Source of the DNA: Ecdyonurus torrentis
Taxonomy: Eukaryota > Arthropoda > Insecta > Ephemeroptera > Heptageniidae
Length of the DNA stretch: 64,000 nucleotides
Direction: 5' to 3'
Assembly: GCA_949318235.1 (NCBI GenBank)
Contig: OX439127.1
Location: 12,281,615-12,345,614 of the forward strand
Below the pieces are notes generated by a model, which did no database searches, was not told where the DNA came from, and was given only the letters and a program-made list of their open reading frames with translations. Each line of letters starts with the position of its first letter. Position 1 is the stretch's first letter. The translations under genes were made by a program, and so were the position numbers. Positions 1 to 12,679 of this stretch are shown one piece after another.

Positions 1-32
1 TAACAAAGTAATGGAATTCAAATTGCGTAGAC

Positions 33-35
<3 letters not shown>

Positions 36-119
<84 letters not shown>
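36..119. repeat. (AT)n microsatellite
   Basis: Uninterrupted alternating AT of about 84 bases. Perfect self-complementarity gives cruciform potential. Confidence 0.97.
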
Positions 120-122
<3 letters not shown>

Positions 123-345
123 GCAGTGTAAATCGTACATACTTTAATGTTCTGAATATTGTCCTCCACTTTATATATAGTACGTAGGTTGTGTAAATTG
201 GTTTGTATAATAGTCAATTCGTGTGGTCAAATAGAAAGTTGCCATTATAAAAATACTTTTTTCCATTAGGCTTGTGTATAAAAATAAAGTAGCTTCAAAT
301 TTATACTTGAAATTTTTAAGCGGTTAAAAATTTACTTGGAATAAT

Positions 346-362
346 CTGTCTGTCTGTCTCTG

Positions 363-438
<76 letters not shown>

Positions 439-443
439 CCTCT
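346..443. repeat. (TGTC)n(TC)n compound microsatellite
   Basis: Three TGTC units run into a pure (TC)n tract of about 70 bases that decays into CCCTCCCTC. The tetranucleotide edge suggests the pure tract grew out of an older mixed pyrimidine tract. Confidence 0.97.
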
Positions 444-2269
444 TCATGATCTGTACATTATAATTCAGACAACTTCATACATATATATACTTAAACTTTA
501 AACTACTAAATATATAAAAAAAGATATAAATATTTTTATTTTCTCCTAAATAGCTGGCCATTCAATACAAAATATTGTATACTCAATGTCAAAGTTGTTT
601 TTACAATAATTATTATATATGCTGCATAAATAAATACATTTCTTATAAGTTTTTGACATTATATTTATGGTTACTATATAAAATAGGATTAATGTAAAAG
701 AAATAAAAATATTTATTTCATATGGAACTTCTTATATGCTTCAAAGTTTTACGCTTTTAAAAGAAAAAAAAAAGAAGTTATTATTGTATTTAATATCTCA
801 CTCTTATTCATACACACCCATTTTTTTTTTTCAAAGCACCATCAACGTTGACTTAAAAATTAAGAAATGTAATAAAAATTTAGTGTTATAATACTTTGAT
901 GAATTATAATATATATGGTAAGTATTAAGTATACTGCATAAAAGAAAGAGAATTAAATAAAATTTACACTTTGAGTACTTAAATTACGTTTAAAAAAAAA
1001 TGTTTCAAGACTGAAATATTTTGAACACGCAAGAAATAAAATTACAAAGGTTTTCGGGTGTGGTTAGTTATTATGATAACTTTTATCAGTTGAAATCAAT
1101 CTAATATACAACATTTTGTTTTAAAAAAAAAAAATGAACTTTGCATGCTTTAACGTGTAAACTTTACATCGGATGTAAACGTCAAGCAACAATCTCAGTT
1201 TTTTAATTTTAATTTCCGTGATATTTTGAGTTTCAACCTCACCAAAAACAATCTCCACCCTGTTTTAATTAATATTCATTAGCAGTAATATTAAGTAAAA
1301 TAAACTTAAAAATTGTAGTTTGAAAATCAGTAAAAAAAACAACAATAATAATAAAAAAATAAACGGTTAACCATAGTGAAGTGCGGAAAAGTAAAACAAA
1401 GTTCTGTACACATTTTCTTATGAAATTTTGATCATCCATAGTTCATTTGTCATATTTGTGTTTTTGTTGTGCACTACACGCATATTATACCAAACTGAAT
1501 AGTGCTTTAAATTTGAATATAAATAAATATTCTAATATAAAATACCAAAATTATATTAAAGGCAATAAATATTCATAAATGGCTATTGAATTTTTTTAAA
1601 TTAATTCTTGGAAGTAATTTACATAATATTTTTATAAACAATCATATTGTTGACATTGAAAATTGATTGAAATTCAAATTTATAGCCTAAATTTGTACAA
1701 ATAATACAAATATAAAGCTAAATTAATTGTTTATTAATCACGCACTATAAAAACAAACAAACATATTTTTAAAGAGCATCAAAATGAGCAGTTATGACTT
1801 TACTAATAATTTATTTGTAACGTAATAAACGTAGATAAGTAATAATATTTATTTATCAAAAAAATAAAGAAAAATATATTATAATAATATGTATGTATAG
1901 AAAAAGGCACGTTGAAGGCTTGAGACTCAAGTTAAGTCCTAAAACGTAAAGTGGTCATTCGAGTGTATTATAGTGCGGCATGTATGCCGGATTTAAAACG
2001 TTTCCATTTTACTGTATACATCAAGCTATAAAACGAAATTTTGCGAAGGCCTCTAAAATCCCCTACTACACTATCATCTCTCTTTCTCTGTCTCTTTTTT
2101 AAATATTATATATTTTCTGCCGTTTTTTCCCCCTTTTTTTTTCTTTTTTGCATGTAACATATTTTAAAATAGTAGTAAATAACATTTTTAAAGTCTCGTA
2201 TTTATACAATATCTTAAGTAGTTAAGATATTTTTTTTATTATAATGATTGCTATATTAGGATTAAATTA
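444..2269. other. AT-rich filler, no gene seen
   Basis: Dense stops in all frames and no splice-bounded open frame. It holds only short A or T runs and a small CTCTTTCTCTGTCTC tract near 2080. I see nothing functional in it. Confidence 0.7.
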
Positions 2270-2283
2270 CATATACATATATA

Positions 2284-2323
<40 letters not shown>

Positions 2324-2334
2324 GTATATGTATG
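2270..2334. repeat. (AT)n with TATG edge
   Basis: Alternating AT, pure over about 2290-2321, flanked by ATAC and TATG variants. Confidence 0.95.
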
Positions 2335-2650
2335 TGTTACTGTAAAATTATGCTATTAATAAAGAATTATAAAATTATAAAAAATCTCCAAAGATATTTA
2401 AATGTAAGAACGAGAAGAAAAAAAAAAGCTGTGATAGAGTTGAACTATTAAAAAAGAAATAAACGGGAAAAAAAATCTTGTATGTAAAATTTTTTATGCA
2501 AATTAGATAAGTGTAAATACACTTTAAGTTAAAATTTATTATTTATAACATTTATAAGTACTGTATAAAGATATTAATCGTTAAAAATGATAAATTGTAT
2601 TACTCGTCGTGGTAAGCATATCATTGCTTTGTAATTTATTTTCTTACTTT

Positions 2651-2673
2651 AAAAAAAAAAAAAAAAAAAAAAA
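2651..2673. repeat. poly-A run
   Basis: Twenty-three consecutive A. No SINE or LINE body is recognisable upstream, so it is treated as a simple homopolymer. Confidence 0.95.
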
Positions 2674-3176
2674 TTTCTCCGTTTATTTTTAGATGAATGA
2701 TAGTTTCAAAATTTAAACATCTTTGGTTTTTTAATTGTTGCATAATTATAATAATAATATAAATGACTACAGCTATGAACACTAAAAATGAATACATTTT
2801 TACACATATTAAATATAAATCATGTATTTACCCATTTATATATTTTCATTTAAAATTCGTATAAAATATACGAAAACATTTTTGTGGAATATTTATTTTT
2901 GAGTCAATTTTGCAACAAAAGAGCAGTGTAAAGTTGCAAAAATGTGAACAAATTTTATTTTTATGTAGATTTGTACCATAAATTACGTACTTATAAAGTG
3001 CTATGTGGTTAAGGTCATTTTATATAAAGTGTGTATTTAGCATTTTTCTCATTTCTATCTTATAGTCGAAAAAATTAGCATTTTTTTTAATACTATATTT
3101 TAAAACGCTAAGATTTTTAAATAATGTATACTAAATAACAAGCCTTCAGCAACAGAAATTTCGTTTGAATATATTT

Positions 3177-3250
3177 AAAAAAAAAAAAAGAAAAGAAAAA
3201 AGAAAAGAAAAAAGAAAGAAAAAAAGAAAGAAAGAAAAAGAAGAAGAAAA
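3177..3250. repeat. purine-only A/G tract
   Basis: Seventy-odd bases of only A and G (AAAAG/AAAG/AAG units), a homopurine-homopyrimidine mirror-type tract capable of triplex formation in principle. Confidence 0.9.
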
Positions 3251-3316
3251 TGTTATATTTAGTACAAAACGAAAGAAAATAAAAATTTAAATGTGTAAAT
3301 TTTTAACTTAACTGAA

Positions 3317-3354
3317 ACACACACACACACACACAGACATACACAGACAGACAG

Positions 3355-3398
<44 letters not shown>
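3317..3398. repeat. (AC)n-(ACAG)n-(AG)n compound microsatellite
   Basis: An (AC) tract grades through ACAGAC units into a pure (AG) tract of about 38 bases ending at 3397. Confidence 0.97.
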
Positions 3399-3400
<2 letters not shown>

Positions 3401-5006
3401 ATAATATTATAGTTCCTAATAACTAATTTTTCATAAAAAAAATCCTTTGTAAGATTAATTAATGAAAGTAAATTTAAAATAATAATACACGAAACATTTT
3501 TTTCCCTTCCTTTCTAGCATGTTTAATTATTTATGTATAGTTTCCAGTTAAATCACAGTACGTTAAACTTCGTCAGTAGCCTGCATGTTGCCTCTGTGTT
3601 TACGTTTTTATACGAACCAGTAACGTTTGATGAGAAAATTTTAATATGTAAAAGAAAAAAAAAATCGATATTTTTCTCGTGACAAGCAAACATGGAAATA
3701 AGTAAGTTATGTAGTAGACACGGACTTATGATGAAGTATTATATTTTATAAAGCTTATATAATATTGTAGATAGATATAGAAAAGTGGATGTATTGAAAT
3801 TATAGTCTTTTATAATAAAAAAAAAATATTTTTTAGATCATACTGTATCAGACAGCACTTATACAAGCAATTTCATTTTTTTGTTATACTGTTATCATAT
3901 ATGTATCGTGTGCACACAGAGAATTCTTTATTTCATATATTCATATTAGCTATTGAATATAATAATGCAAGCTCTATAAGATATTAAATTTTAAATATAA
4001 AAGTATACTCAGTTTTTATTATATTTTTCTAATATTTATATATAAATTAATAACATGCCAGTAACTTTATCTTCTTCAGCTCCTAGTAAGAGTAAAAACA
4101 TGGAATAGTTTTTAGTTAATACATATTTGAATGCATATTTTAATGTACTTTGTTATTGTTTTTCTATTATAATAAATCACGCGGTGCTCTCTATAATAAT
4201 TTTTTTTTAACTATATATTTTTTGGTATGTTCATATTGTTCATATCATTGATTTTAATGATTTCCATGTGGTTCTTATTGAATGAATAAAGAAATTGAAT
4301 TTATCATATATCCAACATTCATATTCAAACTGGAAAGAAAAAAATATAGTAGAAATTGAAAGACTCTATTATTGTTACAATCCTTTTTGCTTGGGTATAC
4401 TCACTTGGTGTTCCCAAAATTTACAAACATCATATTTAAATTATATACGACGTTAAATACATTACAATGAAAGTTTTAGATATCAATGTTATAGCTGTTT
4501 TATTTTTCAATTTCTTTGACACTGAAACGTTTTCTTTTCTTTCTTTCTTTCTTTTTTTTTTTTCTTTTTTTTTTTTTAACATATTCCTATATAAACACAA
4601 AATCGGAAAATATGATTTCTTTATTTTTAGATATGATAAATGCTTGCACTGTCAACTCTATTTTTATTTTAACTCGATGACAAAAACAATATAAATAGAT
4701 AGACCTGTTTTGAAAGGTCATCCAGAAGTTGAAAAGAGTAGGAAAAAAAATATTATGGAACCATCACTTTGATTCATTCAGACCATAAACATTGATGGAA
4801 AATATCGAACCACCATGTGTCGCTCTGTTATCGCACTCAAAAATATGATATCAATAAACCTTTTTTATTGGAACTTGGGAAAATACAACAAAATGGAATA
4901 AAAACACACAAAAAATGTGAATATTAATCCATAGCAAAGAAAAGATAATACAAGACATACCATGTATATACAGGATATAAATTTAATATATATATACTGT
5001 ATTAAT

Positions 5007-5022
5007 ACACACACACACACAA

Positions 5023-5081
<59 letters not shown>
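5007..5081. repeat. (AC)n microsatellite
   Basis: (AC)n interrupted once by AATCGC near 5022, then pure for about 55 bases. The Cys-Val and Thr-His open frames over it are repeat translations. Confidence 0.97.
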
Positions 5082-5084
<3 letters not shown>

Positions 5085-5154
5085 GTCAATTCATGTTACA
5101 GTAGAAAAAAAATAAGTATCAAAAATAAAGTTAATCGATATGCGTATTAAAGAC

Positions 5155-5235
5155 TAAGGGGTAAGATTATGCAACCCATCACACCATTCCTGCATAAAAA
5201 GTTGCCTATACAGCAAGGCGCTTAAATCAAAACTT
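5155..5235 (-). mobile_element. possible fragment related to the TTAA element core
   Basis: Read on the minus strand it contains GGCAACTTTTTATGCAGG followed by GATGGGTTGCATAAT. This resembles the TGCGGGTTGCATAA core of the dispersed TTAA-flanked family and the fragments at 26.6 and 36.6 kb. Similarity is short and imperfect, and no ends are visible. Confidence 0.3.
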
Positions 5236-5270
5236 GTGCAATCCTAAATAAAAAATAGTAAAAAGTTTCA

Positions 5271-5278
5271 ATATATAT

Positions 5279-5337
<59 letters not shown>
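5271..5337. repeat. (AT)n microsatellite
   Basis: Alternating AT preceded by TACACACA. Confidence 0.96.
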
Positions 5338-5339
<2 letters not shown>

Positions 5340-5619
5340 TAATGAAGTGTCACGAAGATACTTTTATGCGTAAATATATTATGCTCAAAAAGTCAGAGTG
5401 CAAACATGATTCATAGTATAAAGCAATAAACAGTATACAAAGTAATATTCTTTGCTTCATTAAATTTTATAGTTAAATCTTATCTTTCATTCCAAAATCA
5501 TGCATTTTGTAGCTGTAATAAAACAACTGTGATAAAAATCACTATAAAATTTATTCACGCGTTTCCGATTTAAAACTTAACTTAATGTTTTACATACATG
5601 TACATGAAAAATTCTAGAC

Positions 5620-5650
<31 letters not shown>

Positions 5651-6420
5651 CATATACAATAAATACAAGGGGATCAAAATAATAAAATATATAAGATAAA
5701 AAAAAGGTCTGATGAAATAAAATAACAATGACAAAAATATTAAAAAAAAAATTATATAGCTTAAGAAGGAAGTTATAGCTTACTAAAAATTATACAACAT
5801 ATACAATGCACGGGGAAAAATAAAAAAAAAGGAACGGAGAAAAAATCTGCCAGTAAGGAAATGAGAAAAAAATACGATGACAAAAAAAAAAATGTGAAAA
5901 CATGTAAATTTTAAAAAGCATGCATAGAAAATATAACAGTATAATTCATACTAAAAATTCTGCGAAGATGAAGTGAAGGATATAGCATTGTATACTGTTT
6001 ACATTACTTTCAACTTAACTACGTAACAATGAAGGTTTTACTCGTAATAATAATTTGAAAAATAGCTATTTCAAAAGGTTTAATTCATGTTCCGAAATCA
6101 ATAAATGTTTTATTAGATATGTTCATAGTTGATTTTTTTTTTTCAAAACAAACACAATATTGATGGCAATAAATTTAATTTGCTTACTAAAAACAAATAT
6201 TTAAATTTATTGATAAGCAAAATTATCACTAAATAAAATGAAAATTTTAATGTATATTCAGCAACATTTTTGTTACATTTAACAATGCGGAACTAATATA
6301 GCATTATTATTATTTTTTACTGCAAACCTGTATCTTTTTGTATGTGATCATTATTATTTTTAATTTTTTTTTAGCTCGTATTATTTTTTTTCCAGCACAC
6401 ACTCACACACACATGTTTTA
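5338..6420. other. AT-rich filler with A runs
   Basis: Includes a 28-base A run at 5621-5648 and many 8-10 base A runs. No open frame of interest and no repeat family recognised. Confidence 0.65.
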
Positions 6421-6627
6421 ACTTTAAGTTGATTTGAACTAACGAGCAAAATGGAGGTGGCTGTGAGTTGATGTGATAATGTGAGGTGAAATTTGTGAGA
6501 TGAGAGAAAAGCTATATCATACAAGTTCTAAATGCCAGATCATTGCGAGAACGGAAGGCCGAGTGTCACAACTGGACAAGCAGTTGCCGAACTGAGTGAC
6601 CGTCATCATCATCAGTAAAAAGTGGAT

Positions 6628-6629
<2 letters not shown>

Positions 6630-6696
<67 letters not shown>
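6630..6696. repeat. (AG)n microsatellite
   Basis: About 67 bases of pure AG inside the islet. Confidence 0.97.
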
Positions 6697-6700
<4 letters not shown>

Positions 6701-6954
6701 GCAAGTGGGTGTGAGTGAAAGGGTAAATTTGTGTGGACGATGATGCTAAATTGCTAACCCTCTCTCATATCCTGCGCAATTGAGAGTGGCTTGCTTGTAT
6801 GTATTAATAGTTGAAGAGAAAGCTGATGCAGCAGCAGCGGTAGTAGTGGTGGTGGTGGCGGCGTGTGGCAGTTTGGAGAAGATGGATTAGTGAAGCTGCG
6901 GTATGGAGCTCCATCACGCATGCAAGTGACGGCTCCAGTGATGAATTACCACGA

Positions 6955-6958
<4 letters not shown>

Positions 6959-7004
<46 letters not shown>
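6959..7004. repeat. (TC)n microsatellite
   Basis: About 46 bases of pure TC, opposite in strand sense to the (AG) array about 260 bp upstream. The two could pair with each other in single-stranded DNA or RNA. Confidence 0.97.
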
Positions 7005-7008
<4 letters not shown>

Positions 7009-7658
7009 TCCGACCATTCTTCCTATACATAACCTACCCCCTACCCCTACCCCCTGGTTGTTGTTACTCTAGTCTCCGAGCAGACCAAGCAAGCATTCAT
7101 ACCAACTCACAGCAGCTACCAATATACCGATCACCATTAACAAAATCAATTGAACATTTACACAAATTAAATTTCCATTTATGTGCCAGTAAACAACACA
7201 ATATAAAAAAAAATCTAATTAATTCGTATTTATAAACTTGCATTAAAATATTATATATATAAAATATTGTTTTTCAATTATTAAGCTTAATATATTAACA
7301 AAATTTAAAAGAGATTATTTTCTCTCTCTCAATTTTTATAATTTAATATAATCAAGCTAACTTTTTTTTTATTATTTTTTTTTATTCATTTATTATTTAT
7401 AATTTCCCTATTTATAATACAATATTAATGAATCATGTTCTCGAATATTTTTGCATGCAATATGAAAAATATTAATACCATACAAGAATTAGTTCACAAT
7501 ATAATTATAATATTTTTATTAAAAACTTTGTAAGCTGTCGAAATAAATAACGCAAACAAAAATACAGAATACAAAATTTATTTAATCATCATTATTTTTA
7601 TAATTCTTTTAATTAATTTAGATCATATATATAAATTCATTAATTTTAAATTATGTTT

Positions 7659-7670
7659 ATATATATATAC

Positions 7671-7746
<76 letters not shown>
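7659..7746. repeat. (AT)n microsatellite
   Basis: Alternating AT with two ATAC interruptions near 7670 and 7683. Confidence 0.96.
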
Positions 7747-7750
<4 letters not shown>

Positions 7751-7754
7751 TGGG

Positions 7755-8110
7755 GAAGGGGGGGGGGGGATAGGTCACAATTGTGCGTGCTTGTTCTAAT
7801 ATCATGTAACGTTTGCCGCAGGCACTGAAAAGGGTGGAAGGGGACACTATTTTTTTAAGTAGAAGGTGGGGAGAGGGGGGGTAAGGGAGCATTAATAACT
7901 GCAAGGGTGTATTACAGTGGCATAGTGTATCCGATAAATTAGCATAACGCCGGATAAGGAGCAAGCAAGCAAGTAAGCAAGCAAAAGATGAGACTCTACG
8001 ATAGTAAGGGAAGTTAGCTGGCAACTGCTTTTGCCTTCTCTGCTGTTTTCATAACTTTAGCTCTCTACTACTCGACCACCCTCTCTTTCTCACAAACACA
8101 TACAACATCG
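7755..8110. other. GC-elevated islet with G runs and AAGC repeats
   Basis: Starts with a run of ten or more G, then GGGGAGAGGGGGGG, GCAAGCAAGCAAG units at about 7962-7985, and GGCAACTGC. Minus-strand frame 7746-8024 is poly-Leu/Pro-rich without recognisable domain and is not called. Confidence 0.4.
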
Positions 8111-8568
8111 TACAAACCCTCTACCCTCTTATAGAAATTACAACACCACATTTTAACGTAAACAACCTAAAACTGATTAATCATTAATAATAAAAAAAAA
8201 AAAGAAAAAAAAAGTAATAATAATAATAACCACACAAAAAAACTCCATCTTTTGTAATTATAACAAAAATTGATTACATATATAAGGGATGCATGAAATA
8301 AACCTCACGTTTTATAAATTTTGTTTTTATTATTATCAACATAAATATTTTGTATAGTGATAGCGTAAATTTTTAGTAACATAGAAGCTTTATTTTTTTT
8401 ATTTTTTCCACATTTCTTTTTTGTTATTGGAACCATAAGATAATTTTCAGTTAGTAATAATTTCTATAAAAAGATATCAAAGGTATACACATGTTTCTTT
8501 TCGCACTGGTATCGAGCAAACGTATCACATTCATGTTATTACAACATCATCTATTGTTGTATATAATC

Positions 8569-8571
<3 letters not shown>

Positions 8572-8654
<83 letters not shown>
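8572..8654. repeat. (AT)n microsatellite
   Basis: About 83 bases of pure alternating AT. Confidence 0.97.
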
Positions 8655-8655
<1 letters not shown>

Positions 8656-8679
8656 TTCTAACTAATACACAGCTTTTAT

Positions 8680-8890
8680 ATTATAGGGGAGATATGATGG
8701 TCTTCGAGGCTTCAGGGCATCAGTATGATATACCATAATATAGATCTATATACAATCAAGTGAGGTTAGTTCGAATTGAGAAGAAAAAAATAAAAAAGAG
8801 TACAGGGTGGGAGGTTTGTAAGGTCGAAAAAAAAATCTGATCGAAAAATGGGGGAGTTAAAATTGGATGATTAGTCGTAAAGGGAGAGAG

Positions 8891-8974
<84 letters not shown>

Positions 8975-9200
8975 AAAAGAGAGACAACTCTTTTTAAAAG
9001 ATATAGAATGAAAGAGAGAAAGAATAAAAAACATGAAAAGAGATGAGAGAGAGAGAGAGAGAGAGAGAGAAGAGTAAAGTGAGAAAATTCTGGGGACGCT
9101 AACAAGATTCAACTAGTTGGGTGGCATATAGAAGAGATTTGAGCTAATCTAATAGAACACAATGAAGCGGAACATTGACAACCAAGGGTACCATCAAATT
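8680..9200. other. GC-elevated purine-rich islet
   Basis: Almost all purine on the plus strand from 8760 to 9090, including a long (AG) array and a second short (GA) array at 9046-9069. The two overlapping minus-strand frames (8756-9112 and 8857-9105) are Ser-Leu repeat translations. Confidence 0.45.
8893..8971. repeat. (AG)n microsatellite
   Basis: About 79 bases of pure AG. Confidence 0.97.
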
Positions 9201-9770
9201 TAATTTTCACTTTATTTTATATAATACATTATTGATATATAAATTTTTTATTAGTAACATGAGAATATTCTTTTTGTATTATACGTGTTAAAAGGACTAA
9301 AAATTGTAATATTGAATTTATTTTATATATACACATATAGATATATTTCATTTGTGATTTATAAATATTTATTTAATTATAGAGTGTAAATTAAATCTGA
9401 TCATGTAAAGCTCATGTTATCAATATATGTATAAAACAAGTTTGCTTTGTAGTATACAGTATATATGTAAATTATATGTTTACTATGTTATACAATATAG
9501 ACTTTCTGAGAAAGCATATCAAAATACAAATAGTGTGAAACTAGATGATAATTTTAATAATAATGTTAACATGTTACACTATTCAAAATCATATAAATTG
9601 AATTAGTATTTAATCAGAATATTTAATAAATTTCATATTAATGGCATAGAAAGTATGAAACAACGAGTTCTTTTTATATACATTAAACACAAAATAGGAT
9701 TTACAAAACTTGTGATAATTTTTACCAGAATGCCCCACAAGAGAGCGTGAAAAAAAATGTTAAGTATGCA

Positions 9771-9778
9771 ATTTGCAT
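9771..9778 (-). promoter_or_regulatory. POU octamer word ATTTGCAT in MITE copy 1
   Basis: ATTTGCAT is the complement of the canonical POU octamer ATGCAAAT. Copies 2 and 3 have ATTTGCGT at this place, so the octamer looks like a CpG decay product unique to copy 1. Function is not shown. Confidence 0.3.
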
Positions 9779-9793
9779 GAATATTTCTGTTTA

Positions 9794-9801
9794 TGACGTC
9801 A
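9794..9801. promoter_or_regulatory. palindromic CRE word TGACGTCA in MITE copy 1
   Basis: Full palindromic CREB/ATF-type site, at the same alignment position in copies 2 and 4. Presence is certain; binding is unknown. Confidence 0.45.
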
Positions 9802-9969
9802 GAAACAGGCAAAAACTAGCATGAAAATGTTATGCGGGTTGCATAAATTGAAAATTTCTGATCATTGCTACGGAGCTACCGTTGGGTTTTGAGACCAATT
9901 AACGTTATTTTTGTAAGTCTCATCAAGTGTTTTGTGATGCTTATGTTTCCATGTTGTCTATGCTTTTAA

Positions 9970-11330
9970 TGTTATTATTTTAGTTACTGGGATATATGTA
10001 AATCATGTTTTATGATTATTATACTTAATTATTTATAACGTTTGACTGATCTAAATAATTTTTTTAGAAGAAATAGAAAAAAAAAAAAGCTGGCATTACA
10101 ATTGATAAAAAAATATATAGCAAAGGATAAAAACACTGTTGACAAAATTAATATCATGGCAGGTAAAAAGAAAGCAAATAAAATGTAAAATTATACAAGA
10201 TAAAATCATCAGTGCTAAAATTCGTTCTCATACATGTACGTAAAGTTTTCAAACTTTTAAATTTGTGTATAGAAAAAAAATTGCTGCTGATGACTCTCTC
10301 TATGATTGCATATCATAAAAACTTTGAACAGTCACAAAAAATAAATTACAAAAAGATTTTGACTTCGTTTTAGATTGAGAAAACATAATAAATGAATGAA
10401 AATAAATTATGATCCTATGAACTGTCTCAGGCAATACAAGTTGTTATTTCTTATACTTATTATTTTTAACACACGTATGGATTAAAAAGAAAAAAAAATT
10501 ATTCATATGTGTTGAATTTAAATTACTTATTTTGTCTTAACTCATAAAAAATATCACATTTTTCGGTTTAATTAAATATTTTTCCTATCTATAAAATTTA
10601 CTTTGATTTGTTACATTTAGAGACTTTTTTTTAACACTATACAATGTTTTATTTCTTCTTCTTTTTTATATCAAACAACGAATATTGATACATTTTATTG
10701 ATAAATTCACTGTGGAGCTGGGAGGCAGAAAGAGTGAGAGAAAGAGAGAGAGAGAGCAGGGGCGGGGGATATTCTTTAGATATGCTATAGTTACAGAAAT
10801 GAATTAGGCATTTTTTTGTCCCATTACTGTTTTGAAATGAACAAGATTGCCTCGCTCAAAGCGTACAAATGCCAATATTTATATATAACCTAAATTTCAA
10901 GCTTTGCCTTCATTTGTAAAAGGGAAAGAAATATATTTGTACATATTATATACGCAAAAAAATGTATATTCTCCGCCTTTATATATAGAAATTTGGTGAG
11001 CATCTTGAAAAGAGAAATATATATATATAAAAATGGATTTTTTTTTTCTCTTGCTTTTCCACCCGTCAATTGTGATGCTGAAGAACGTAGTTAAACAAAT
11101 AAGAAAAGCACAGCTCCGTAAAATTGAAATATTGAAGCAACTTTTTCTCAGGTCTTCAGGAATCATTCATGTAAAAAATCAAGCCTCATTAAAATAATTA
11201 ATCCTTCTCAACAACTACGCATGATAGTTTCATTTAACAAAAATTCTAAAATATCGAGAGAATCTCAGAGTTTTGAATATCAAATAATAATAATAAAAGT
11301 ATAAAAAAAAATTTAGTACTACTTTATAAT
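9970..11330. other. AT-rich filler with a small islet
   Basis: Mostly AT-rich with no coding signal. A short islet at 10710-10860 has GCTGGGAGGC, a short (GA) tract and GGGGCGGGGG. The 89-codon minus frame at 10897-11166 has no recognisable domain. Confidence 0.55.
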
Positions 11331-11334
11331 TAAA

Positions 11335-11338
<4 letters not shown>

Positions 11339-11368
<30 letters not shown>
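11339..11368. repeat. (AG)n microsatellite
   Basis: About 30 bases of pure AG. Confidence 0.96.
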
Positions 11369-11371
<3 letters not shown>

Positions 11372-11618
11372 GTCTCTTATTTTAATAGCACAGATAGACA
11401 ATAATTTTGCAATGAGATGGAGAAAATATATTTAATAGCTTGATTCGTATTGTACTCATTGACCCGAATGACGAATAAATGACGCGATAATAATAAACCA
11501 ATGAATGGTTTGCTTTTATATACTTTACTTGATCCCTGGTCTGGGTGGCGTGGGTGTTGCGCCATCGCATTTGCGGATCTTTCGATAATAAACTATTCAA
11601 ATTGGAAATATAGAATGA

Positions 11619-11622
11619 GGGA

Positions 11623-11681
<59 letters not shown>
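11619..11681. repeat. (AG)n microsatellite in a small GC islet
   Basis: About 60 bases of pure AG. The preceding 11520-11600 segment is the local GC peak (GATCCCTGGTCTGGG, GGCGTGGGTGTTGCGCC). Frames through it are repeat translations. Confidence 0.96.
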
Positions 11682-11683
<2 letters not shown>

Positions 11684-11883
11684 GAAGGGGTTGACAGAAA
11701 CAGATGGGAACCTTGACTGTTTCGTAAACATAGGTTTGAATAAATGTCAAACTTCTCTTTTATGTTCGTCCAATAATTTGATTTCATTATCGTATTATAT
11801 TACATACAAAACAACATTGTCATAACATGAGTTTTAAGTATAGTATTTAATAAAATTTAATACAACTTTCTTTTATCCCGGTT

Positions 11884-12022
11884 AATAATAATAATAATAG
11901 CACAAGGATCCAATATCCATTGTACTGATGCATAATATTATTAATGTATATTATTAAATATTTTGCGAGTTTTGAGTGATTAAATTTCAATACCTTTTAA
12001 TAATAATAATAATAATAATAAA
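11884..12022. repeat. two short (TAA)n tracts
   Basis: Trinucleotide AAT/TAA tracts at about 11884-11900 and 11998-12022. Confidence 0.85.
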
Positions 12023-12213
12023 ATCGAATAAATTATATTGTTATATATTTTAACATTTTTTTAAAAATATAAAATGTATTTTATGACCTTATAAATAATA
12101 ATATAAAATACTAAATACTAAATATAATACATATATATGTATATATAGCAGATAGTTATTTACATTTAAAACATATTGAAACAATGTATTATTATTATAA
12201 AATACTTTATTGG

Positions 12214-12214
<1 letters not shown>

Positions 12215-12283
<69 letters not shown>
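12215..12283. repeat. (AT)n microsatellite
   Basis: About 69 bases of alternating AT. The Ile-Tyr frames on both strands are its translation. Confidence 0.97.
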
Positions 12284-12289
<6 letters not shown>

Positions 12290-12623
12290 TATGATACTTT
12301 CATTGATAATCAACATTTTATTTATATATTTTTTTATACCTTTGGGAGTTTCATAGTTTTTTTTTTTTTTTTTCCACCGTAATATTTTCAATTGACATAA
12401 CATTTTTAATTTGTAACAACGATTAAAAAATATTATAAATGAGGTAACGCTCTAAATGAGACAATGTTAAAAAAAAAAAAAGATAAAGTGATTATATTAT
12501 AGGATGAGGATGATATATTTGCTGCTGCAGCTCTGGCAAATACATTATCCATCATAATAACTGTATGCATATTATCCATTATATGTATTTTTCTGAGGTA
12601 AGCATTATAAAGTTGCACGCAAA

Positions 12624-12625
<2 letters not shown>

Positions 12626-12676
<51 letters not shown>
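12626..12676. repeat. (AT)n array interrupted by a transposon
   Basis: About 50 bases of AT end exactly at the CAG tip of the hAT-like element. AT resumes at 14109-14127, so a single array was probably split by the insertion. Confidence 0.9.

Positions 12677-12679
<3 letters not shown>

Larger units (their letters stand above)
2674..4980. other. AT-rich filler, no gene seen
   Basis: Apart from the purine and AC/AG tracts listed separately, this is stop-dense AT-rich DNA. A slightly less AT-rich patch at 3535-3640 contains TGCATGTTGCCTC, with no coding signal. The open frame at 4467-4694 encodes a Phe-rich translation of T runs and is not considered a gene. Confidence 0.65.
6430..7130. other. 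GC-elevated islet with (AG)n, (CAG)/(GGT) and (TC)n
   Basis: Complex, G-rich sequence (GTGAGTTGATG, a GCAGTTGCCG word, a CAGCAGCAGCGG run and GGTGGTGGTGGCGG) surrounds a pure (AG) array at 6630-6696 and a (TC) array at 6959-7004. A 69-codon frame at 6863-7072 crosses the (TC) array as Ser-Leu repeats and I do not accept it as coding. Candidate regulatory or transcribed non-coding segment, by composition only. Confidence 0.45.
9638..9969 (+). mobile_element. TTAA-flanked MITE, copy 1
   Basis: Non-autonomous DNA transposon remnant of 332 bp including flanks. It begins TTAATGGCATAGA and ends, read on the other strand, TTAAAAGCATAGAC, so both ends share an inverted terminal repeat abutting TTAA. 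Internally it aligns along its whole length with the copies at 27.2 and 42.0 kb: TTTTTACCAGAATG, a GAGAGCGTGA block, TGACGTCAGAAAC, GCGGGTTGCATAAATTG, GCTACGGAGCTAC and CATCAAGTGTTTTGTGAT. TTAA flanks are typical of piggyBac-type insertion, but the tips lack the usual CCC start, so the superfamily is uncertain. No transposase is encoded. Confidence 0.85.

Noticed and set aside
7962..7985. (AAGC)n units as a CRISPR-like or telomeric array
   Set aside because: Units are four bases, few and without spacers. It is a simple tetranucleotide repeat.
8756..9112. Long Ser-Leu, Arg-Glu, Ile-Tyr, Cys-Val and Thr-His open frames here and at 5.0, 11.5, 12.2, 16.3, 31.3, 33.0, 34.2, 36.8, 40.0, 46.1, 56.0, 58.9 and 62.1 kb
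   Set aside because: They are translations of stop-free dinucleotide arrays. The flanking non-repeat residues show no domain and frames are open on both strands.
12585..12606. Plus-strand AG|GTAAGC at 12596 as a ratchet site
   Set aside because: The acceptor would be GAG, which is rarely used, and the pyrimidine tract is short.
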